From positions 186,001 through 250,000 of the forward strand of contig NZ_CANMBB010000001.1 of the NCBI RefSeq assembly GCF_947495965.1: 64,000 nucleotides of DNA, written 5' to 3'. The first letter of the stretch is position 1, and the number at the start of each line of letters is the position of its first letter. Positions 9,396 through 18,658 of the stretch are shown in pieces. This DNA is from an uncultured Maribacter sp. (lineage in GTDB: Bacteria; Bacteroidota; Bacteroidia; Flavobacteriales; Flavobacteriaceae). The notes under the pieces are model-generated. The model was not told where the DNA came from, did no database searches, and saw only the letters and a list, made by a program, of their open reading frames with translations. The translations under genes were made by a program, and so were the position numbers.

Positions 9396-10418
9396 CTAAA
9401 ACAATCCTCCTTGAATATTTCCTTTTATTCTACCTAAATGCTTATACGCTTGCTCGGTAACTTCTCTTCCTCTTGGAGTACGCATTATAAAACCCTGCTG
9501 AATTAAAAAGGGCTCATACACTTCCTCTATAGTTTCTGGGCTTTCAGATACTGCCGTTGCAATAGTAGATATTCCTACCGGACCACCTTTAAATTTATCT
9601 ATAATGGTGGTTAGTATTTTATTATCCATTTCATCTAACCCATGTGCATCAACATTTAATGCTTTTAGACTAAACTTAGAAATATCAATATCTATACTAC
9701 CATTACCTTTAATTTGAGCAAAATCTCTAACTCTTCTTAAAAGGGAATTACATATTCTTGGTGTACCCCTACTTCTGCCAGCAATTTCTATAGCTGCTTC
9801 ATTAGTTATTGGTACATTTAAAATTTCTGAGCTTCGTTCTACGATGGTAGATAATAATTCTGTAGAATAATATTGCAGCCTACTTTGAATTCCAAAACGA
9901 GCTCGCATAGGAGCTGTAAGTAAACCAGACCTTGTTGTGGCTCCTATTAGTGTAAACGGGTTTAAATTTATTTGCACTGTTCGCGCATTTGGCCCAGTTT
10001 CAATCATAATATCAATCTTATAATCTTCCATTGCAGAATACAAATATTCTTCTACAATTGGGCTAAGCCTATGAATTTCATCAATAAACAATACATCTCG
10101 CTCTTCTAAGTTTGTTAACAAACCTGCTAAATCTCCTGGCTTATCTAACACAGGACCCGATGTAATTTTTATACCTACACCAAGTTCATTTGCTAAAATA
10201 TGAGCTAAAGTTGTTTTTCCTAATCCTGGAGGTCCATGAAATAAAGTATGATCCAATGCCTCTCCTCTTTGGTTAGCCGCTTCTACAAAAATCTTTAGAT
10301 TTTCCAGAACCTGTTCCTGGCCTGTAAAATCATTAAAAGTAACCGGCCTTAAGGCTCTTTCTATATCAAACTCTTCCGAAGAAAAATTACCAGTAGTTGG
10401 ATCTAAATTTTCATTCAT
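9396..10418 (-). CDS. ruvB: Holliday junction branch migration helicase RuvB
   Basis: 340 residues from the ATG at 10418; a longer reading from a TTG at 10436 adds six residues not typical of the family. AAA+ motifs are clear: Walker [10 protein letters not shown], Walker [10 protein letters not shown], sensor 1 LIGATTRSG, and the arginine finger region RARFGI. The C-terminal winged helix ends in [16 protein letters not shown]. With RuvA and RuvC it drives branch migration of Holliday junctions; neither partner is in the window. A TAnnTTTG box ends only six bases before the ATG, so the mRNA may be leaderless. It is followed by queG. Confidence 0.97.
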   Translation of the reverse strand: MNENLDPTTGNFSSEEFDIERALRPVTFNDFTGQEQVLENLKIFVEAANQRGEALDHTLFHGPPGLGKTTLAHILANELGVGIKITSGPVLDKPGDLAGLLTNLEERDVLFIDEIHRLSPIVEEYLYSAMEDYKIDIMIETGPNARTVQINLNPFTLIGATTRSGLLTAPMRARFGIQSRLQYYSTELLSTIVERSSEILNVPITNEAAIEIAGRSRGTPRICNSLLRRVRDFAQIKGNGSIDIDISKFSLKALNVDAHGLDEMDNKILTTIIDKFKGGPVGISTIATAVSESPETIEEVYEPFLIQQGFIMRTPRGREVTEQAYKHLGRIKGNIQGGLF

Positions 10419-10424
10419 AGTAAA

Positions 10425-10432
10425 CAAAGATA
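10425..10432 (-). promoter_or_regulatory. Candidate -7 box of ruvB
   Basis: On the minus strand the sequence reads TATCTTTG, an exact match to the Bacteroidota TAnnTTTG element. It ends six bases before the ruvB ATG, so transcription would begin close to the start codon itself. No TTTG is visible at the usual -33 position, which lowers confidence. Confidence 0.5.
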
Positions 10433-10537
10433 GCAAAAATCAAGCGCTATTAGTTTAATAGAATTAACAAGTACTATAACTTCATATTTTTTTTAACAAG
10501 CAAAAAAAGTATCTAATTATTATCGTAAATTCATTTC

Positions 10538-12799
10538 ATGAAAAATTTACAATACTCTAAAGGCGTAACACAATACCTTCCTTTTTTTTATATTATTTGG
10601 GCGGATGATTTATTATCTGCTTCTGAAATTAATGTTGTAAAACATGCATTAGAGGAAGATAGTACTTTAGAAAATCTAGATAAAGAACTACTGCTTTCTT
10701 GGTTAAAAAATGAAACCTCTCTTAAAGACAAAGAGGTTAAAATTTGGAAGCAAATTATTGACGCCTCTAAAATTAAATTAATAGAAAGTGAGTCTTATCC
10801 ATTAACTTTTTATAGTCAAAAAATAACTGCATCCTATTTTTCCGAAAGTACTTTTAACGAAAGTCTAAAGAAAATTGAACTTAACCTAGGCATGCAACCT
10901 AACCACTATAATCATTTATTTGAGGTTAAAATAAGTACTAACAATGTATCTAAAGAATATGACAATACAATTATAGATTCTATTTTAAAAGGCAAACAAG
11001 CCAAAGTAGTAGATACTTTTAGGGAAGATTTATCTGCTACTATATTTCATTGGGAAACTATTCGCGATAAAAGCGCTCACAGAAAAAAAGTATTAGAGCA
11101 AGTAAAACATCTTGCAAACAAAGGTTATGGAGCAATGGCGTACCCTACAGCTTATAATGGAACGGAAGACATGGAAGGTTACGCTGCAATTTTTGAGCAT
11201 ATGATGTATGTAGATGGTAGCATGGCTATTAAGTTTGGTGTTCAATTTGGGTTGTTTGGCGGAAGTATTCAAAAACTAGGCACAAAAAAGCATCATGATT
11301 TATATTTAAAAAATACAGGAGAAGCATCTTTATTAGGTTGTTTTGCAATGACAGAAACAGGGCACGGATCCAATGTAAGAGGTGTAAAAACAACAGCTAC
11401 GTATGATAAGAAAACAAACCAGATAATCATACACACCCCAGGTAAAATTGACAACAAAGAATATATTGGCAATGCATTAGATTCTAAAATGGCTTCTGTT
11501 TTTGCGCAACTCATTGTGAATGGAAAAAATGAAGGTGTGCATGCAATTCTTGTTCCTCTTAGAGATAAAAACCACAACTTACTACCTGGAATAAATGTTG
11601 TTGATAACGGATATAAATTAGGACTTAATGGTGTAGACAATGGCAAAATATGGTTTAATCAAGTCGCGGTACCAAAAGATAATTTATTAGATAAATATGG
11701 ATCCATCACAAATGATGGCTCTTATTATTCTAACATTAAAAATCCTAATAAAAGATTTTTTACCATGCTTGGGACCCTTGTTGGCGGAAGAATTTGTGTT
11801 GCCAGAGCTGGCTTAGGTGGTGCTAAAATGGCTTTAACAATTGCTATAAAACATGCGCTACAAAGAAGGCAGTTTAATGACAATAAAAAAATGCAAGAAG
11901 ATTTGCTAATGGATTATCCATCACACCAATTACGATTAATCCCATTAGTGGCAAAAGCATATGTTTATCATTTTACTTTAGACAAAATGATGTATGACTA
12001 TTGCAATGAAACCTCAGACAAAAGAAAAGTAGAAACACAGGCCGCAGGTTTAAAATCGATTATAACATGGTATGCAAATTCTACTATCCAAGAATGTAGA
12101 GAAGCTTGCGGAGGGAAAGGATATTTAATAGAGAACAGAATAGCCGATTTAAAGAATGATGTAGACATTTTTACAACTTTTGAAGGAGATAACACTGTTT
12201 TACTACAATTAGCAGCAAAAGGTGTACTATCGGATTTTAAGGCAGAATTTAATAGCGCAGGTTTTTTATCTGTATTAAAACTATTAAGCAACCAGATAAA
12301 TGATTCCGTTACAACTGCCAACCCTATTTATACAAACAAAGTAGATAAAGACCATTTATATGATCCAGAATTTCATAAAAACGCTCTTAACTATAGAACT
12401 AGAAGATTAACATATTCTATTGCCAAACGTATACAGGGGTACATAAAAAAAGGGATTCCATCATATCAAGCTTTTTTAAAAGTACAAACACATTTAATAA
12501 GTTTAGGAAAAGCATATAGTATAGCAATAGCATACGAATCTTATTATAATTCTATTACTGAAATTAAAAATGAAAAATACGCCTACCTATTTAAAAAACT
12601 AGGTGTTTTATATGCGTTACATGAAATAAGAATTGATGCCAGTTGGTATTTAGAACAAGGTTATATAGGGGCTACAAAATCTAAGGCAATAAGGCAACGC
12701 GTAGAAAGGCTTAGCACAGAACTAAGACCACACATAAATGCCCTTATAGATGGTTTTGGAATACCAGAGTATTGTTTAACTGCTCCGATTAGTAAATAA
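10538..12799 (+). CDS. Acyl-CoA oxidase-like flavoenzyme (acyl-CoA dehydrogenase superfamily)
   Basis: 753 residues, far longer than standard acyl-CoA dehydrogenases (about 380) and matching the length and layout of acyl-CoA oxidases. Visible: the flavin-binding motif CFAMTETGHGSNVRG (about 268-282), the CoA/FAD region GGRICVARAGLGGAKMAL, ACGGKGYL, and FEGDNTVLL, whose Glu (about 549) matches the catalytic base in peroxisomal acyl-CoA oxidases. Such enzymes oxidise acyl-CoA to trans-2-enoyl-CoA; true oxidases pass electrons to O2 and make H2O2. Whether this bacterial member is an oxidase or uses an electron-transfer flavoprotein cannot be decided by reading. It stands alone, divergent from ruvB and convergent with the next gene, with no other beta-oxidation gene nearby. 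Confidence 0.85.
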   Translation: MKNLQYSKGVTQYLPFFYIIWADDLLSASEINVVKHALEEDSTLENLDKELLLSWLKNETSLKDKEVKIWKQIIDASKIKLIESESYPLTFYSQKITASYFSESTFNESLKKIELNLGMQPNHYNHLFEVKISTNNVSKEYDNTIIDSILKGKQAKVVDTFREDLSATIFHWETIRDKSAHRKKVLEQVKHLANKGYGAMAYPTAYNGTEDMEGYAAIFEHMMYVDGSMAIKFGVQFGLFGGSIQKLGTKKHHDLYLKNTGEASLLGCFAMTETGHGSNVRGVKTTATYDKKTNQIIIHTPGKIDNKEYIGNALDSKMASVFAQLIVNGKNEGVHAILVPLRDKNHNLLPGINVVDNGYKLGLNGVDNGKIWFNQVAVPKDNLLDKYGSITNDGSYYSNIKNPNKRFFTMLGTLVGGRICVARAGLGGAKMALTIAIKHALQRRQFNDNKKMQEDLLMDYPSHQLRLIPLVAKAYVYHFTLDKMMYDYCNETSDKRKVETQAAGLKSIITWYANSTIQECREACGGKGYLIENRIADLKNDVDIFTTFEGDNTVLLQLAAKGVLSDFKAEFNSAGFLSVLKLLSNQINDSVTTANPIYTNKVDKDHLYDPEFHKNALNYRTRRLTYSIAKRIQGYIKKGIPSYQAFLKVQTHLISLGKAYSIAIAYESYYNSITEIKNEKYAYLFKKLGVLYALHEIRIDASWYLEQGYIGATKSKAIRQRVERLSTELRPHINALIDGFGIPEYCLTAPISK

Positions 12800-12812
12800 A
12801 ATAGGAGCAGTT
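12778..12812. terminator. Candidate hairpin between convergent genes
   Basis: The nine-base arms AACTGCTCC (12778-12786) and GGAGCAGTT (12804-12812) are perfect reverse complements around a 17-base loop that contains the acyl-CoA oxidase stop codon. No long T-run follows on either strand, so it is a weak intrinsic terminator at best. Confidence 0.4.
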
Positions 12813-12835
12813 GCAACTAGATTATTGTATAAAAA

Positions 12836-13660
12836 TTAATTATTTTTTTTATGTAATTCAGATGTGTCTAAAAAATCTAATAAAACCATTTTACCATCTC
12901 CATAAAAATAAGTCTTAGAAGATCCTGATGAAGACAACTCTATTGCATCTGACGCGTAAACTCTAGCACTAGGAGATTCAGATAAAGTAACTGAAACAGT
13001 ACTTGCCTGGAGTCTTTCTGCTTTTAAATTAGCAGAACCTATAAGTTTTACATTTAATACATCTGTAGTACCATCCATTTTAGCAGAAGATGTATCTGTC
13101 ATAAAAATTGAATTCGTAGAACTTGTAGAGTATATAGAAACATCTATACGGTCTTTTAAATTTATTTGTAAAGAATCACTATCTATATTAAAATTACCAG
13201 AACTATTACCTTCCATATTAATATCCACGTAAGGAGATTGTGCATTTAATTCTAATTTAGAGTCTTCAAATGTGTTTACATAAAGTTCTTCCGACTCAAC
13301 TATATCCTTCATTCGTATTCTTCCAGTCCTCATAACAATAGTATTTAGATCTACATAGCTTACAACAATATCTAATTTCTTTTTCCGTGTAATTTTATAG
13401 AAAGAACTAATTTTAAGTGTTCCATTTACTACTCGTAATTTTAAAACGTCTATTAAATTATCATCTGCTGTAATAGCATACCCTTCAACATCTCCTCTTT
13501 TTAAAGTAATATCTAAGTCGTCATTTAATTCAATTTTAGAAAACGAGGGTAACTCTTGAGCAACATCAATTACATTCTTATTTCCTTTAATTTTAGGTTT
13601 ACGTTGCGCATAGCTATAGGCGCAAAAAAACAATAAGGTGACAATTAATATTTTTTTCAT
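12836..13660 (-). CDS. Secreted DUF2807 (head GIN domain) protein
   Basis: 274 residues with a signal peptide ending near AYSYA-Q (about 19). The mature part begins with the family pattern of a short polar stretch then FSKIELNDDLDITLKRGD, typical of DUF2807, a parallel beta-helix repeat found widely in Bacteroidota. Regular short strands with Asn, Ser and Asp at turns (for example LYVNTFEDSKLELNAQSPYVDINMEG) continue to about residue 255. The function of the family is not established; adhesin-like or surface roles have been suggested. No catalytic residues stand out. It is transcribed alone, convergent with the acyl-CoA oxidase gene. Confidence 0.8.
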   Translation of the reverse strand: MKKILIVTLLFFCAYSYAQRKPKIKGNKNVIDVAQELPSFSKIELNDDLDITLKRGDVEGYAITADDNLIDVLKLRVVNGTLKISSFYKITRKKKLDIVVSYVDLNTIVMRTGRIRMKDIVESEELYVNTFEDSKLELNAQSPYVDINMEGNSSGNFNIDSDSLQINLKDRIDVSIYSTSSTNSIFMTDTSSAKMDGTTDVLNVKLIGSANLKAERLQASTVSVTLSESPSARVYASDAIELSSSGSSKTYFYGDGKMVLLDFLDTSELHKKNN

Positions 13661-13732
13661 TGTAAATAAATTTAAACGTTAATGGTTACTGTAATATATT
13701 ATAAAAAAACCATATACTTTTCAAATTACAAC

Positions 13733-13762
13733 AAAAAAAAGCCTAACTATAAAAGTTAGGCT
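13733..13762 (-). terminator. Intrinsic terminator of the act-cta operon
   Basis: The eight-base arms AGCCTAAC (13740-13747) and GTTAGGCT (13755-13762) enclose a 7-base loop. Read on the minus strand the stem is followed directly by a run of eight T, giving a classical intrinsic terminator 26 bases after the ctaD stop. Confidence 0.88.
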
Positions 13763-13787
13763 TTACTATATTTTAATACACAACTAA

Positions 13788-15614
13788 TTAGTGATGCATT
13801 TCTTCTTCATCTGGTTGCAAAGGAACTGTTTGCGGAACAAAATCTTGTCCAGGTATAATATATTCCCCATTTGCATCTACCTTACTATAATCATATGCCC
13901 AACGATGAACTTCTGGAATTGGACCATGCCAGTTTCCATGAAAATGTTCGTGTGGTGTAGTCCATTCTAATGTATTAGAACTCCATGGGTTTAATGAACC
14001 TTTTTTACCATTAAAGATACTATTAACAAAATTGTATAAGAATATTAATTGCGCTCCTGCAGCAATTATAGCAAATACAGTCATTAATACTTGCACATCT
14101 GTTAACTCATCAAACATTGGGAATGCTGTATTCTGATAATATCTTCTAGGAACCCCTGCCATACCAACAAAATGCATTGGAAAGAATACACCATAAGCAC
14201 AAACTGCTGTTATCCAAAAGTGTACATATCCTAAGTTTTTGTTCATCATCTTCCCCTCAAACATTTTAGGGAACCAGTGATAAACTCCAGCAAATAAACC
14301 ATATAAAGCAGATATACCCATTACTAAGTGAAAGTGTGCTACCACAAAATAGGTATCATGAACATTAATATCTAATGTGCTATCTCCTAATACAATACCT
14401 GTTAAACCTCCTGTTATAAAAGTAGAAACTAATCCTATAGAAAATAACATCCCAGGGTTTAACTGTAAATTACCTTTCCAAAGTGTAGTTATATAGTTAA
14501 ATGCTTTTACCGCGGATGGTATTGCAATTAATAATGTTGTAAAAGTAAATACAGATCCTAAGAATGGATTCATTCCAGAAATAAACATATGGTGTCCCCA
14601 AACTATTGTAGACAAGAATGCAATTGCTATAATAGATGCAATCATAGCTCTATATCCAAAAATTGGTTTACGAGCATTTGTAGACATTACTTCTGATGTA
14701 ATACCCAATGCAGGCAATAATACAATATATACTTCTGGGTGTCCTAAGAACCAAAATAAGTGCTCATATAAAACAGGTGAACCTCCTTGGTAATGTAAAA
14801 CTTCTCCTTGAATAAAAATATCTGATAAGAAAAATGATGTTCCAAAACTTCTATCCATTATAAGTAATAATGCTGCTGATAAAAGAACTGGGAATGAAAT
14901 AACACCGATAATAGCGGTTACAAAGAATGCCCATATTGTTAATGGCAATCTTGTCATTGACATACCTTTTGTACGTAAGTTAATAACTGTAACTATATAG
15001 TTTAATGATCCAAGTAAAGAAGACGCAATAAATATAGCCATAGAAACCAACCATAACGTCATACCCATACCAGAACCTGGTTGCGCCATTGGTAATGCAC
15101 TCAAAGGCGGGTAAATTGTCCATCCAGCTGCTGCAGGGCCTGCCTCAACAAATAAAGAGCAAACCATTATTACACTAGATAAAAAGAATAACCAGTAAGA
15201 CACCATATTTAGAAAACCAGATGCCATATCTCTTGCTCCAATTTGCAAAGGAATAAGTAAGTTACTAAACGTACCACTTAAACCAGCGGTAAGTACAAAG
15301 AATACCATTATTGTACCATGTATGGTAACTAATGCTAAATATATATCTGCATCCATTACACCACCTGGAGCCCATTTTCCTAACACAGCTTCAAATATTG
15401 GGAAAGATTCTCCTGGCCAAGCAATTTGCATTCTAAATAAAATAGACATTGCAATACCAATAGTTCCCATGATTAAACCAGTAATTAAATACTGCTTAGA
15501 AATCATTTTATGATCTGTACTAAATATATATTTTGTTACAAAGGTTTCTTTGTGATGATGATGTCCATGATCCTCTTCGTGACCATCTACTTGTGCATGT
15601 GCTGTTGCTGACAT
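13788..15614 (-). CDS. ctaD: Cytochrome c oxidase subunit I
   Basis: 608 residues with about 12 membrane helices. Heme-copper oxidase landmarks are present: HGTIMVFFVL with a heme a ligand, GHPEVYIVLLP with the Cu-B His and cross-linked Tyr, GHHMFISG with the two further Cu-B His, and HDTYFVVAHFHLVMG with the heme a3 and heme a ligands. The N-terminus is rich in His (HHHHKE near 18-23). The protein reduces O2 to water and pumps protons. It is the last gene of the operon, 44 bases after ctaC, and ends before a good terminator; subunits III and IV are not in the window. Electrons most likely come from the alternative complex III encoded upstream. Confidence 0.97.
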   Translation of the reverse strand: MSATAHAQVDGHEEDHGHHHHKETFVTKYIFSTDHKMISKQYLITGLIMGTIGIAMSILFRMQIAWPGESFPIFEAVLGKWAPGGVMDADIYLALVTIHGTIMVFFVLTAGLSGTFSNLLIPLQIGARDMASGFLNMVSYWLFFLSSVIMVCSLFVEAGPAAAGWTIYPPLSALPMAQPGSGMGMTLWLVSMAIFIASSLLGSLNYIVTVINLRTKGMSMTRLPLTIWAFFVTAIIGVISFPVLLSAALLLIMDRSFGTSFFLSDIFIQGEVLHYQGGSPVLYEHLFWFLGHPEVYIVLLPALGITSEVMSTNARKPIFGYRAMIASIIAIAFLSTIVWGHHMFISGMNPFLGSVFTFTTLLIAIPSAVKAFNYITTLWKGNLQLNPGMLFSIGLVSTFITGGLTGIVLGDSTLDINVHDTYFVVAHFHLVMGISALYGLFAGVYHWFPKMFEGKMMNKNLGYVHFWITAVCAYGVFFPMHFVGMAGVPRRYYQNTAFPMFDELTDVQVLMTVFAIIAAGAQLIFLYNFVNSIFNGKKGSLNPWSSNTLEWTTPHEHFHGNWHGPIPEVHRWAYDYSKVDANGEYIIPGQDFVPQTVPLQPDEEEMHH

Positions 15615-15658
15615 AATCGAACTTTATTTTTTTTGTTAATTTATTATTTTACTTGTAA

Positions 15659-16717
15659 TTAGTTTACAGAAGCTATAGATGGCTTAAAAGTCTTTTGTTC
15701 TTTTATCCATTTATTGTATTCTTCTTCTGTTTCCACTATAATTTTCATTTGCATATTGTAATGCGATTTTCCACAAATCTTATTACAAAGTAAAATATAA
15801 TCAAACTCCCATGGATCAGAATTATCTTCGCCTAAAGAAGCTTTTTTAGCTCTTATAGCATTTGTTCTTTTAACCTTATCTACTACATCAGGATCTAATC
15901 GCATCTCAGCAGTTGTTGTTATAGGAGTAAAAGAAAATTCAGTTATCATTCCAGGAACACAATTCATTTGTGCTCTAAAATGTGGCATATAAGCCGAATG
16001 CAAGACATCTTGTGAACGCATTTTAAAATTCACTTTTCTACCAACTGGTAAGTGTAATTCTTTAACAATAATATCATCTGCAGCATAACTATCCGCAGGA
16101 TCCAATCCTAATATATTAGCATTATCAATATCAATCATTCTTACATTAGCACCACCAAGTACATTATCATCACCTGCATATCTTGCGGTCCAATTAAATT
16201 GTTGCGCATATAATTCAACAATAATAGGATCATCTTCATCATTTACATCCATGATTTCAGTCCAAGTGTAAAGTCCCCAAAGAATTAAACCTGCTAAAAC
16301 AATTACAGGAATAATGGTCCATATAAACTCTAACTTATCATTATCCGCATAGAATAAAGCTTTATTCCCTTTTTTTCCACTATACTTATAACCAAAGTAA
16401 TGTAATAACGCTTGTGTTAACGTTTGTACTATAAATATGATGATAAAAGATACCAACATTAAATAATCATATTCCGCACCATGCGCAGAAGCAGCAGTTG
16501 GTAATAATACTTTAGTGTATTTCCAAAAACTAAAAATGGTAATACCATAAATAAATATTAAAAAAGCAAATAATAAATAACCATTGATTTTATTATCCTG
16601 ATCATTTGCAATTTGAGAATTCTCCGTAGTGAGTTGTGAGAGTTCGAACATCTTGGTCATTTGCGATATTGCAATTGCCACTAGAACTAATACAACTAAA
16701 GTTAATAATGTAGTCAT
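15659..16717 (-). CDS. ctaC: Cytochrome c oxidase subunit II
   Basis: 352 residues. Hydrophobic segments lie at the extreme N-terminus and at about 48-66, 84-110 and 130-150, one more than the usual two, then a periplasmic cupredoxin domain. The Cu-A ligands are complete: a His in DVLHSAYMPHF, then Cys311, Cys315, His319 and Met322 in CNKICGKSHYNM. The motif differs slightly from the common CSELCG but keeps spacing. It accepts electrons from cytochrome c or directly from the complex III module. It lies 28 bases after actF and 44 before ctaD. No heme-binding CXXCH is fused at its C-terminus, so a separate cytochrome c is needed or the ActE heme donates directly. Confidence 0.96.
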   Translation of the reverse strand: MTTLLTLVVLVLVAIAISQMTKMFELSQLTTENSQIANDQDNKINGYLLFAFLIFIYGITIFSFWKYTKVLLPTAASAHGAEYDYLMLVSFIIIFIVQTLTQALLHYFGYKYSGKKGNKALFYADNDKLEFIWTIIPVIVLAGLILWGLYTWTEIMDVNDEDDPIIVELYAQQFNWTARYAGDDNVLGGANVRMIDIDNANILGLDPADSYAADDIIVKELHLPVGRKVNFKMRSQDVLHSAYMPHFRAQMNCVPGMITEFSFTPITTTAEMRLDPDVVDKVKRTNAIRAKKASLGEDNSDPWEFDYILLCNKICGKSHYNMQMKIIVETEEEYNKWIKEQKTFKPSIASVN

Positions 16718-16745
16718 TGTATGATTTAATATTATACCTTACTTA

Positions 16746-18080
16746 TTAATAATGAAAATGTCTACTTTCCTCTATAAAAGGATTTCGTTTTGGCTGTAAT
16801 GGTGCATTACTTAAAGCTCTAAATACCCAGAATATAAATAAACCTGCAAAAAATAATACAGCTCCTATTTCAGGTATTCCAATGAACCACTGGTCACCAA
16901 CTGTAGAAGGCATAATCATATTAAATATATCTAAATAATGTCCTGCAAGAATTACAACACCTGCCATTACAACAAACCAATTTACACGCTTATAATCACT
17001 GTTCATTAATAATAGAACAGGGAATAAAAAGTTCATTACTATCATACCAAAAAATGGTAATTTAAAATCTTGTATACGTGTTACATAATAGGTTACTTCT
17101 TCTGGAATATCAGAATACCAAATTAACATAAACTGTGAAAACCATAAGTATGTCCAGAATACACTAATACCAAACATGAATTTAGCTAAATCATGAATGT
17201 GACTATCATTTACATCTTCTAAATGGCCTTTAGATTTTAAATATATAGTTACCAATGCAATTACTGTTATACCAGAAACAAACATACTTGCAAATACATA
17301 CCACCCAAATAAAGTACTAAACCAGTGTGGATCTACACTCATAATCCAATCCCAGGACATAATTGATTCTGAAATAAGATAGAATACTAAAAATCCTGCA
17401 GAAATTCTAAAATTCAATTTAAAGTTAGAATCATCATTAGATTCATCTTGTTTTAAAGATAACTTTCTAGAATACTCACGATATAATATCCAACCAGCTA
17501 AAAATATAGCTGCACGTATTAAGAAGAATATAGGATTTAAATATCCTTTTTTACCTTGTAGTAAGTGATCATGAGCTACAACATCTGCATCCATCCAAAC
17601 AAATAAATGGTTCATATGCATAACAGATAATACTAAAATTACAAACACAATAATACCACCTGGTACTAAGTAAGAAGTAATACCTTCCATTACTCTAAAT
17701 AATAATGGCGACCACCCAGCTTGCGCAGCTCTTTGTATAGCATAAAAAGCTAATACTCCTAAAGCAATCATCATAAAGAAGAATGCTGCAACATATAATG
17801 CTGCCCATGGTTTGTTTTGTAATTGATGTAATAAATGCTCATCATGAGAAGAACTATGTCCTGCACCATGTGCATTTACAGCTTCATGTGTATTATGAGC
17901 ATCAACAGCTCCATGAGATTCTGTAGCATGACTATCTCCATGAGCATCATGACTTGCAACTATTGCTTTAGCTTCTTCAACTGTAGATGGTGCAGAAATA
18001 AATCCTACTGCGATACCTATAAGTCCAACTGCCATTAATATAAATGAAGCAATTTTTAATCTGTTTGAAAACGTGTACAT
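16746..18080 (-). CDS. actF: Alternative complex III subunit ActF (quinol:cytochrome c oxidoreductase membrane subunit)
   Basis: 444 residues with about 10 membrane helices. The N-terminal region contains a His-rich loop (about 45-85, with HDAHGDSHATESHG and HNTHEAVNAHGAGH) that could bind metal or reflect low-complexity drift. Motifs such as MHMNHLFVWMDADVV, SESIMSWDWIMSVDPHWFSTLFGWYVF and the overall helix pattern identify the ActF family, a relative of ActC/NrfD that lies in the membrane arm. Position between actE and ctaC is the standard order in Bacteroidota. Its role in the complex is structural or quinol-linked proton transfer. Confidence 0.9.
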   Translation of the reverse strand: MYTFSNRLKIASFILMAVGLIGIAVGFISAPSTVEEAKAIVASHDAHGDSHATESHGAVDAHNTHEAVNAHGAGHSSSHDEHLLHQLQNKPWAALYVAAFFFMMIALGVLAFYAIQRAAQAGWSPLLFRVMEGITSYLVPGGIIVFVILVLSVMHMNHLFVWMDADVVAHDHLLQGKKGYLNPIFFLIRAAIFLAGWILYREYSRKLSLKQDESNDDSNFKLNFRISAGFLVFYLISESIMSWDWIMSVDPHWFSTLFGWYVFASMFVSGITVIALVTIYLKSKGHLEDVNDSHIHDLAKFMFGISVFWTYLWFSQFMLIWYSDIPEEVTYYVTRIQDFKLPFFGMIVMNFLFPVLLLMNSDYKRVNWFVVMAGVVILAGHYLDIFNMIMPSTVGDQWFIGIPEIGAVLFFAGLFIFWVFRALSNAPLQPKRNPFIEESRHFHY

Positions 18081-18095
18081 ATTCTTATCTATGTA

Positions 18096-18656
18096 TTATT
18101 TTATTAAATCTTGTTTCAATGCCATTACATACTCAGAAACTTGCCACATTTCTTCTGTATTCATTTGGGAAGCATACGAACCCATTGAGTTTAAACCATA
18201 TTGCACTGTATGATAGGCTGTACCTACAGTTATGTTTCTAGCTGCATCTGCATAACTAGGAACACCCAATATTTTTTCTCTCTTCACTAAAGTACCCTGT
18301 CCTTTTCCTTTTGGCCCATGGCAAATGGCACAATATATACCGTATAACTCTTTACCTTTTGCTAAATTAGATGCACTTTGTAACGAATCTAATGGACTAG
18401 GGTTTAATCTTGCAATTTCTTTACCCTCAGGTGTATTTTCTATGCCATAAGGAATCCATCCTCTAGAAATAGTGTTTTCTGCAGGCATTTTTGCCTCCAT
18501 TCCATTAGGTAAAAAATCTGCTTCACCGTAAGCTTCATACCCAACAGATTCATACATGTTCGGCATATATTGATAATTAGGCTTACTCTTATCAGCACAA
18601 GATGCTGCTAAAAGAACTAATCCAAATACAACTATTATTTTATTAAAACTGTTCAT
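18096..18656 (-). CDS. actE: Alternative complex III subunit ActE, mono-heme cytochrome c lipoprotein
   Basis: 186 residues. A lipoprotein signal ends with LAASC (Cys20). One heme site is present, CAICH at 109-113, with a Met ligand candidate in SMGSYASQM near 160, giving a class I cytochrome c fold. In alternative complex III ActE sits on the periplasmic face and passes electrons to the terminal oxidase. The gene is 2 bases after actD and 15 before actF, indicating tight co-translation. Confidence 0.92.
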   Translation of the reverse strand: MNSFNKIIVVFGLVLLAASCADKSKPNYQYMPNMYESVGYEAYGEADFLPNGMEAKMPAENTISRGWIPYGIENTPEGKEIARLNPSPLDSLQSASNLAKGKELYGIYCAICHGPKGKGQGTLVKREKILGVPSYADAARNITVGTAYHTVQYGLNSMGSYASQMNTEEMWQVSEYVMALKQDLIK

Positions 18657-18658
18657 AT

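Noticed and set aside
17835-17952. His-rich stretch in actF considered as a separate metal-binding peptide gene
   Set aside because: It is in frame in a long N-terminal loop of ActF; the plus-strand frame there is a shadow.
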